Positions 33,749 through 38,988 of a stretch of 38,988 nt of DNA are shown in pieces (the stretch's first letter is position 1; each line of letters opens with the position of its first letter). Source of the DNA: Actinomycetota bacterium (GTDB lineage: Bacteria; Actinomycetota; Actinomycetes; Nanopelagicales; Nanopelagicaceae). The notes beneath the pieces are model-generated. The model was not told the DNA's origin. It ran no database searches and saw only the letters and a program-made list of their open reading frames with translations. The DNA is taken from the NCBI GenBank assembly GCA_947490845.1, contig CANLHI010000008.1, forward strand, positions 1-38,988, written 5' to 3'. Both the position numbers and the translations under genes were made by a program.

Positions 33749-34350
33749 TGCCTAAAGTTGTCCTTGCTTCACAATCGACTTCTCGTCGCCGTTTACTAGA
33801 AGGCGCTGGAATCACGCCAATAGTTATGGTTAGCCATGTAGATGAAGAAACGGAGTTTTTCAACGCGATGACGCCGGCAGATATGGTGATAGCGTTAGCG
33901 GTGACCAAGGCACATACTGTCCGTGAGCAAATAGATTTTCCAGCGATCATTATTGGCTGCGATTCCACATTTGATGTTGACGGAATATCGTTTGGAAAGC
34001 CTGGAACGCCTGAGATTGCCAAGGAGCGTGCGCAAGCAATCAGTGGGCGCAGCGGTCTATTACATACCGGACACTGCATAATTGACACAGTTCAAGGTCG
34101 CGAGATTGCAGACCGAGTGACAACTAAAGTTACCTTTTCCGAAATGAACAACCTTGAAATTGATGATTACATCGCATCCGGTGAGCCGCTTCAGGTGGCG
34201 GGTGGTTTCACGTTAGATGGATTTGGATCACCATTTATTCCAGTAATTGAAGGCGATTACACAAATGTAGTCGGATTATCAATGCCCTTTTTAAGATCTG
34301 CCATGTCGCAACTTGGCTATTCTTGGCCGCAAGTTAAGGAGATGCGATGA
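33748..34350 (+). CDS. maf: Maf-like nucleoside triphosphate pyrophosphatase
   Basis: 200 residues. The start [17 protein letters not shown] is the Maf signature, followed by the Glu and Asp metal ligands in VSHVDEETE and IGCDSTFDV. It removes pyrophosphate from nucleoside triphosphates, probably unusual or modified ones, to clean the pool. The function in the carboxylase operon is unclear, but its place between epsilon and accA is conserved in actinobacteria. It overlaps accA by ATGA. Confidence 0.9.
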   Translation: MPKVVLASQSTSRRRLLEGAGITPIVMVSHVDEETEFFNAMTPADMVIALAVTKAHTVREQIDFPAIIIGCDSTFDVDGISFGKPGTPEIAKERAQAISGRSGLLHTGHCIIDTVQGREIADRVTTKVTFSEMNNLEIDDYIASGEPLQVAGGFTLDGFGSPFIPVIEGDYTNVVGLSMPFLRSAMSQLGYSWPQVKEMR

Positions 34351-36065
34351 AGCGCGTTCTAATTGCCAACCGCGGTGAGATAGCGGTACGCGTTATTCGT
34401 GCTTGCCGCGATCACGGGCTGGAAAGCGTTGCTGTTTATTCTGAAGAAGATCGTGATGCGATACATACAAAGAGTGCAGACTTTGCCTTTTCTCTAGATG
34501 GAACTACTGCCACTCAAACATATCTGGATATAAAGAAGATAATTGCGGCAGCTAAAGATTCGGGTTCTGATGCAGTTCACCCTGGTTATGGTTTTCTTTC
34601 AGAACGTGCAGACTTTGCCCAAGCGGTAATCGATGCAGGTCTAATCTGGATTGGTCCACCTCCTGCTGCAATTAGCGCGCTGGGAGATAAGGTGTCTGCT
34701 CGTCGTATTGCGGCAAAAGCAGGTGCACCACTCGTTGCTGGAACAAAAGATCCAGTTGCAGGCCATGAAGAAGTCACCGCATTCGCTAAGGAATATGGTC
34801 TGCCCGTTGCAATTAAGGCAGCCTTCGGTGGCGGCGGACGCGGCTTAAAAGTCGCCCGCACAATGGATGAAATCCCTGAACTATTCGCATCCGCCGTTCG
34901 TGAAGCCATTGCTGGTTTTGGGCGCGGTGAATGTTTTGTTGAGCGCTATCTAGATAAGCCACGTCACGTGGAAACGCAAGTATTAGTCGATCAACATGGG
35001 CACGCAGTTGTAGTTAGTACTCGTGATTGCTCATTACAGCGCCGCCATCAAAAATTAGTTGAAGAAGCCCCAGCACCATTTCTCACAGATGCGCAGAATG
35101 AAGAGCTCTACCGCTCGAGTAAAGCGATTATGAAAGAGGCTGGGTATATCGGTGCCGGAACTTGTGAATTCTTAATCGGATTAGACGGAACCATCTCCTT
35201 TCTTGAAGTTAATACTCGTTTGCAAGTTGAGCACCCAGTAAGTGAAGAAGTAACTGGAATAGATTTAGTGCGCGAGCAATTCCGAATTGCCATGGGTGAA
35301 AGTCTGGGATTTGATGATCCGCAAATTCGAGGCCACGCCCTTGAGTTCCGCATCAACGGTGAAGATCCCGGTCGCTCGTTCTTGCCGGCACCTGGACGAA
35401 TTACACAATGGAATTTACCGACTGGGCCTGGTGTTCGAATCGATGCTGGCTTTAAGAACGGTGACACTATCGGTGGCAACTTTGACTCGCTCTTAGCCAA
35501 GTTAATCGTTACTGGTGCAACTCGCGAGCAGGCTATTGAGCGCGCACGTCGCGCACTCGCCGAATTTGAAGTTGATGGTTTAGCAACTGCAATTCCATTC
35601 CATCGCGCTATTTTAGAAGATCCCGCTTACACCAAAGATTTTAAGATTTATACAAGTTATATTGAAAATGAATTTAAAAACGATATTCCAGCTTTTGTTC
35701 CAACTGCAACCCCAGTCACAACTCGGGTTGCAGCCGAACACTTAGTTGCTGAAGTAAATGGCAAGCGCTTTGAAGTCAAACTTCATACTCCTGAACCAGT
35801 TGTGAAACGCCATCGCGCTAAAGCTGCAATGGTTGGTGGCGCAAGCGGGACTGGTCTAACTAGCCCCATGCAAGGCACCGTCGTAAAGATTGCAGTTGCA
35901 GATGGTCAGAGCGTTGAAGTTGGTGATTTAGTAATCGTCCTTGAGGCGATGAAGATGGAACAGCCACTTGTTGCACATAAGGCCGGCAAGATTACAAATC
36001 TCAAAGCAGTAATCGGTGAAACCGTATCTAGCGGCACTGTGCTCTGTGACATTATTGAGCCATAG
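34347..36065 (+). CDS. accA3: Acyl-CoA carboxylase alpha subunit: biotin carboxylase fused to BCCP
   Basis: 572 residues. The biotin carboxylase domain (about 1-445) has the ATP-grasp glycine loop FGGGGRGLK (160-168), HPGYGFLSE, and [12 protein letters not shown] with the catalytic Glu/Arg. A short linker leads to the C-terminal biotinyl domain (about 500-572) with the biotinylated Lys536 in EAMKMEQPL. It carboxylates biotin with ATP and bicarbonate and serves several AccD subunits. It is slightly shorter than the 600-residue AccA3 of M. tuberculosis, mostly in the linker. BirA, encoded divergently, modifies it. Confidence 0.93.
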   Translation: MKRVLIANRGEIAVRVIRACRDHGLESVAVYSEEDRDAIHTKSADFAFSLDGTTATQTYLDIKKIIAAAKDSGSDAVHPGYGFLSERADFAQAVIDAGLIWIGPPPAAISALGDKVSARRIAAKAGAPLVAGTKDPVAGHEEVTAFAKEYGLPVAIKAAFGGGGRGLKVARTMDEIPELFASAVREAIAGFGRGECFVERYLDKPRHVETQVLVDQHGHAVVVSTRDCSLQRRHQKLVEEAPAPFLTDAQNEELYRSSKAIMKEAGYIGAGTCEFLIGLDGTISFLEVNTRLQVEHPVSEEVTGIDLVREQFRIAMGESLGFDDPQIRGHALEFRINGEDPGRSFLPAPGRITQWNLPTGPGVRIDAGFKNGDTIGGNFDSLLAKLIVTGATREQAIERARRALAEFEVDGLATAIPFHRAILEDPAYTKDFKIYTSYIENEFKNDIPAFVPTATPVTTRVAAEHLVAEVNGKRFEVKLHTPEPVVKRHRAKAAMVGGASGTGLTSPMQGTVVKIAVADGQSVEVGDLVIVLEAMKMEQPLVAHKAGKITNLKAVIGETVSSGTVLCDIIEP

Positions 36066-36100
36066 TTTTATCTGTAATTCCCAACCTGATTTAATCTCGT

Positions 36101-36106
36101 TAGGCT
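36101..36106 (+). promoter_or_regulatory. -10 box (TAGGCT) of the phosphohexomutase operon
   Basis: TAGGCT ends six bases before the ATG at 36113, giving a predicted leaderless transcript. The gap after accA is 47 bases; I see no terminator hairpin in it. Confidence 0.48.
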
Positions 36107-36112
36107 GTACTA

Positions 36113-37729
36113 ATGAACGCCGAACTGCTGGCCGAGGTAAAGGCATGGATCGCAGATGATCCTGATCAAAAAACTGCAGCCCAATTAAGCGCGCTAGTTG
36201 CTGCTGATGATGAAATTACTTTAAGAAAGCACTTCTCAGGTTTTCTGCAGTTCGGTACCGCCGGACTTCGTGGTCCAGTCGGACCAGGTCCATCTTGCAT
36301 GAACCGTGCAGTTGTCGGGCGCACCGCAGCCGGTATCGCCTCATATATGAAAGTGCGCGCAATGACTCGCGTTGTTATTGGACGAGATGCTCGTTATGGA
36401 TCGGAAGATTTCACAAAGGAAAGTGCCGAAATATTTGCTGGTGCCGGATTTGAAGTATTTGTACTCCCCCGTCCACTGCCAACTCCAGTTCTAGCGTTTG
36501 CAACCGCAGCACTTAAATGTGATGTAGGCGTGATGGTGACAGCGAGCCATAATCCCCCACAAGATAATGGCTACAAGGTTTACATCGGACCCACTGCAGA
36601 TGGCATTGATTACTCAGTATCTCAAATCATCAGTCCTACTGATGGCTTTATCGCAAAAGAGATAGCCGCAATAACATCTCTGGCAAAGATCCCACGTGGA
36701 AATAATTGGACTGTACTTGGTGAGGAGATTATTACTGAATACGTACGTCTTACAGCTCTTCTAGCAAATAAACCTGGTGACCTAAAGATTGTTTACACCG
36801 CGATGCACGGAGTTGGCACAGAGACTCTGCAACGCGTCTTCAATCATGCAGGTTTTGCAACTCTGATTCTGGTTGATGAACAATGCCAACCAGATCCAGA
36901 TTTTCCAACGGTACCTTTTCCAAATCCAGAAGAGCCTGGCGCAATCAATTTAGCCTTAGAGAAAGCGCGTGACTTTGGGGCAGATTTAGTTATTGCAAAT
37001 GATCCTGATGCAGATCGTTGCGCGGCGGCGGTAAATGATCCGAGGACAGGCTGGCGCATGTTGGGCGGTGACGAACTGGGAGTGATTTTTGGCGAATGGA
37101 TCGCGCGAACCAAGCCTCAGGGAGCTTTTGGAAACTCAATCGTTTCATCATCTGCGCTGCGCAAGATTGCCGCACATTACAAAATTGAATTTCAAGAGGT
37201 TTTAACCGGATTTAAATGGCTCGCCAAGATTGATGATTTGGCCTACGGATATGAAGAAGCGATCGGTTATGCCGTTGATCCTAAAACGGTAAATGATAAA
37301 GATGGAATTTCTGCTGCCATCTATCTCGCTCAGATTGCCAGCGATTTAAAGGCGCAAGGGCGCACTTTGCTTGATCTACTTGATGAAATTTGGGCGCGAG
37401 AAGGATTCCACGGCACCGAACAGATTTCGATACGAGTTACAGAGATGGCAAAAATTTCCCAACTCTTAACGCGGCTGCGCCAAAACCCTCCAAGTGAAAT
37501 TGCGGGTTACAAAGTTTCAACAATAGATGATTTGGCCGCACCGAAGGATGGACTTCCTCCAACTGATGGCCTGCGCATCTGGCTCGATGGAGGAGTTCGC
37601 ATAATTATCCGCCCTAGCGGAACTGAGGCAAAGTTAAAGTGTTACATCGAAGTTATAACTAAAGATGCAAAATCGGCGCAAATCCTGTTGGATGAGTTAC
37701 GTAACCCACTAAAGGAATTTCTTTCATGA
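36113..37729 (+). CDS. pmmB: Phosphomannomutase/phosphoglucomutase-family enzyme (PmmB type)
   Basis: 538 residues, four-domain alpha-D-phosphohexomutase. The phosphoserine loop is TASHNPPQDNGYKVY (about 144-158), the Mg2+ loop is DPDADRCA (about 300-307), and the C-terminal phosphate-binding loop is IRPSGTEAKLK. Length and the start LQFGTAGLRGPVGPGPSCMN place it with PmmB (Rv3308) and phosphopentomutase-like PGM2 proteins. Coupling to deoC by ATGA makes phosphopentomutase or ribose-1-phosphate conversion a plausible activity: it would supply deoxyribose-5-phosphate to DeoC. Confidence 0.87.
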   Translation: MNAELLAEVKAWIADDPDQKTAAQLSALVAADDEITLRKHFSGFLQFGTAGLRGPVGPGPSCMNRAVVGRTAAGIASYMKVRAMTRVVIGRDARYGSEDFTKESAEIFAGAGFEVFVLPRPLPTPVLAFATAALKCDVGVMVTASHNPPQDNGYKVYIGPTADGIDYSVSQIISPTDGFIAKEIAAITSLAKIPRGNNWTVLGEEIITEYVRLTALLANKPGDLKIVYTAMHGVGTETLQRVFNHAGFATLILVDEQCQPDPDFPTVPFPNPEEPGAINLALEKARDFGADLVIANDPDADRCAAAVNDPRTGWRMLGGDELGVIFGEWIARTKPQGAFGNSIVSSSALRKIAAHYKIEFQEVLTGFKWLAKIDDLAYGYEEAIGYAVDPKTVNDKDGISAAIYLAQIASDLKAQGRTLLDLLDEIWAREGFHGTEQISIRVTEMAKISQLLTRLRQNPPSEIAGYKVSTIDDLAAPKDGLPPTDGLRIWLDGGVRIIIRPSGTEAKLKCYIEVITKDAKSAQILLDELRNPLKEFLS

Positions 37730-38673
37730 GCTTTTATGGAATTGTCGATGGAACAGAGAGTTCACTTAAGCACTTTCTGTCGCAACTACCTGGCGTTGAC
37801 CAGGTAGGAGCGGAGGCGCGTGCTGCAATGTTGGCAACTCGCAGCATTAAGACAACTAGTAAACGTTGGGCAATTGATACTGCAATCACTATGGTGGATT
37901 TAACAACCCTGGAAGGCGCAGACACCGCTGGAAAGGTTAGGGCGCTCTGCTCCAAAGCAGTTAGACCTGATCCAACAGATTTAACCGTTCCTAGCGTTGG
38001 TGCGGTCTGCGTATATAACGACATGGTTGCAATCGCACGTACACATTTAGATTCAATTGGCGGAGAGCATGTGCCAGTGGCCGCCGTTTCAACTGCTTTT
38101 CCATCGGGTCGAGCTTCTATGGAAGTTAAAATTCAAGATACGCGGGATGCAATAGCGGCTGGTGCTGCTGAAATCGATATGGTCATTGATCGCGGTGCAT
38201 TTTTATCTGGGCAGTACGGTCTAGTTTTTGATGAAATTGTAAAGATCCGCGAAGTTTGTGGTGATCGCGCACACCTAAAGGTGATCTTTGAAACTGGTGA
38301 ATTAGTTACATATGACAATGTTCGCAAGGCCTCTTATCTAGCGATGCTAGCTGGCGCAGATTTCATAAAGACTTCCACCGGCAAAGTTGCACCCGCTGCT
38401 ACTCCCCCAGTCGTCCTGGTGATGCTGGAGGCGGTACGTGACTTCTACTCGATGACAAATCGCAGGATCGGCGTAAAGCCAGCGGGTGGCATTCGAAATA
38501 CCAAAGATGCCATCAAGCAGTTAGTTCTGGTCAATGAAACGGCTGGTCCCGAATGGCTCACTCCAGAGTTATTCCGAATTGGTGCCAGCGCATTACTAAA
38601 TGATTTGCTAATGCAACGCATGAAAATGGATGATGGCTACTACGCTAGCCCTAACTACGTAACGATCGATTAA
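37726..38673 (+). CDS. deoC: Deoxyribose-phosphate aldolase
   Basis: 315 residues, longer than E. coli DeoC (259) by an N-terminal extension. The Schiff-base lysine is K185 in LKVIFETGEL, the proton-relay lysine is K215 in FIKTSTGKV, and conserved D151 is in EIDMVIDRGAF. It splits 2-deoxyribose-5-phosphate into acetaldehyde and glyceraldehyde-3-phosphate. The gene begins inside the pmmB stop (ATGA). The aldehyde dehydrogenase gene 27 bases downstream could oxidise the acetaldehyde, completing a nucleoside salvage route. Confidence 0.93.
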   Translation: MSFYGIVDGTESSLKHFLSQLPGVDQVGAEARAAMLATRSIKTTSKRWAIDTAITMVDLTTLEGADTAGKVRALCSKAVRPDPTDLTVPSVGAVCVYNDMVAIARTHLDSIGGEHVPVAAVSTAFPSGRASMEVKIQDTRDAIAAGAAEIDMVIDRGAFLSGQYGLVFDEIVKIREVCGDRAHLKVIFETGELVTYDNVRKASYLAMLAGADFIKTSTGKVAPAATPPVVLVMLEAVRDFYSMTNRRIGVKPAGGIRNTKDAIKQLVLVNETAGPEWLTPELFRIGASALLNDLLMQRMKMDDGYYASPNYVTID

Positions 38674-38700
38674 GACAAAGAGAAGCCCGGAAAAATTCCT

Positions 38701-38988
38701 ATGACATTCGAGTACGCACCTGCCCCTGAGTCACGTTCTATCGTTGATATCAAGGCAAAGTACGGACACTTTATTGATGGTAAATTTGTCACGGGCAAGA
38801 ACCACTTTGCGACAATTAACCCTGCAACTGAAGAGGTTCTGAGTCAAATAGCACTGGGTGGCGCTGGCGATGTAGATAAGGCAGTTGCGGCAGCGCAGAA
38901 GGCATATACAAAAACTTGGTCAAAGCTATCTGGAAAAGAACGTGGAAAATATCTGTATCGAATCGCGCGTATATTGCAAGAGCGTGCC
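38701..38988 (+). CDS. Aldehyde dehydrogenase family, N-terminal part (truncated by window edge)
   Basis: The ATG at 38701 opens a frame that runs to the window end (96 codons visible). The N-terminus resembles the NAD(P)-dependent aldehyde dehydrogenases: FIDGKFVTGKNHFATINPATEEVLSQI and then AAAQKAYTKTWSKLSGKERGKYLYRIARILQER. The catalytic Cys and Glu are beyond the window. It follows deoC by 27 bases with a weak purine-rich ribosome binding site. The context suggests acetaldehyde oxidation, though the family is broad. Confidence 0.88.
   Translation, partial: MTFEYAPAPESRSIVDIKAKYGHFIDGKFVTGKNHFATINPATEEVLSQIALGGAGDVDKAVAAAQKAYTKTWSKLSGKERGKYLYRIARILQERA

Noticed and set aside
1-38988. Mobile elements, CRISPR arrays, phage or defence genes, tRNA genes
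   Set aside because: Every stretch is accounted for by housekeeping genes with gaps under 160 bases; no repeats, transposases, integrases or cloverleaf sequences were seen.

Overview
The window looks like a stretch of core chromosome from a streamlined, fairly AT-rich actinobacterium, resembling the freshwater acI/Nanopelagicales type. The actinobacterial assignment is strong: a WhiB regulator, the mycothiol deacetylase MshB, actinobacterial DapD, DUF3107 and DUF3117 proteins, MoeZ, and an acyl-CoA carboxylase with an epsilon subunit. The exact lineage is inference from base composition and packing. Several gene blocks keep, from memory, the order seen in Mycobacterium tuberculosis: whiB2/manC; dapC/fdxC/mshB; moeZ/TetR/DUF3107/rhlE/parA-like; the Rv1201c-Rv1234 block (dapD, LOG, DUF3117, O-methyltransferase, htrA, tatB, mrp, DUF1003, MgtE-like); and purE/purK/birA/accD5/accE5/maf/accA3.

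Layout. 1-2679 (minus): truncated whiB, then fdxA-dapC-manC. 2768-5106 (plus): GNAT acetyltransferase and cysteinyl-tRNA synthetase. 5103-7480 (minus): moeZ-mshB-DUF6113. 7601-9871 (plus): TetR, DUF3107, DEAD-box helicase. 9875-13740 (minus): DMT exporter, PHP phosphoesterase, MarC, MpaB-like protein and a ParA-like ATPase. 13788-15637 (plus): a PRC/MgtE_N/CBS protein with DUF1003. 15605-21890 (minus): LOG, SRPBCC, orphan sigma region-4 protein, DUF3117, pepA, O-methyltransferase, htrA, tatB, mrp. 21921-22859 (plus): dapD. 22864-26713 (minus): GT2 glycosyltransferase, Wzm/Wzt-type exporter, SpoIID protein. 26750-29596 (plus): LCP ligase, UDP-glucose dehydrogenase, CoA-binding protein. 29593-31973 (minus): birA-purK-purE. 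31992-36065 (plus): accD, epsilon, maf, accA. 36113 to the end (plus): phosphohexomutase, deoC and a truncated aldehyde dehydrogenase.

How it fits together. The window serves lysine and peptidoglycan precursor synthesis (DapC, DapD), cell-envelope glycopolymer supply, export and attachment (ManC, GT2, ABC, LCP, Ugd), sulfur and mycothiol metabolism (MoeZ, MshB, CysS), acyl-CoA carboxylation with its own biotin ligase, purine synthesis, protein quality control and Tat export. Packing is extreme: most junctions are TAATG or ATGA/GTGA overlaps, two convergent pairs interlock their stop codons on one TTAA, no gap reaches 300 bases, and there is no room for intrinsic terminators between convergent genes.

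The least expected observations are these. First, TANNNT -10 boxes sit 6-7 bases from the start codon of most operon-leading genes, which points to leaderless transcription; in divergent gaps the two boxes overlap or nearly touch. Second, a perfect 16-bp palindrome covers the -10 of the whiB promoter. Third, a small protein consists only of sigma region 4. Fourth, the ParA-like ATPase lacks the signature lysine. I see no mobile elements, CRISPR arrays, phage genes, tRNAs or rRNAs.
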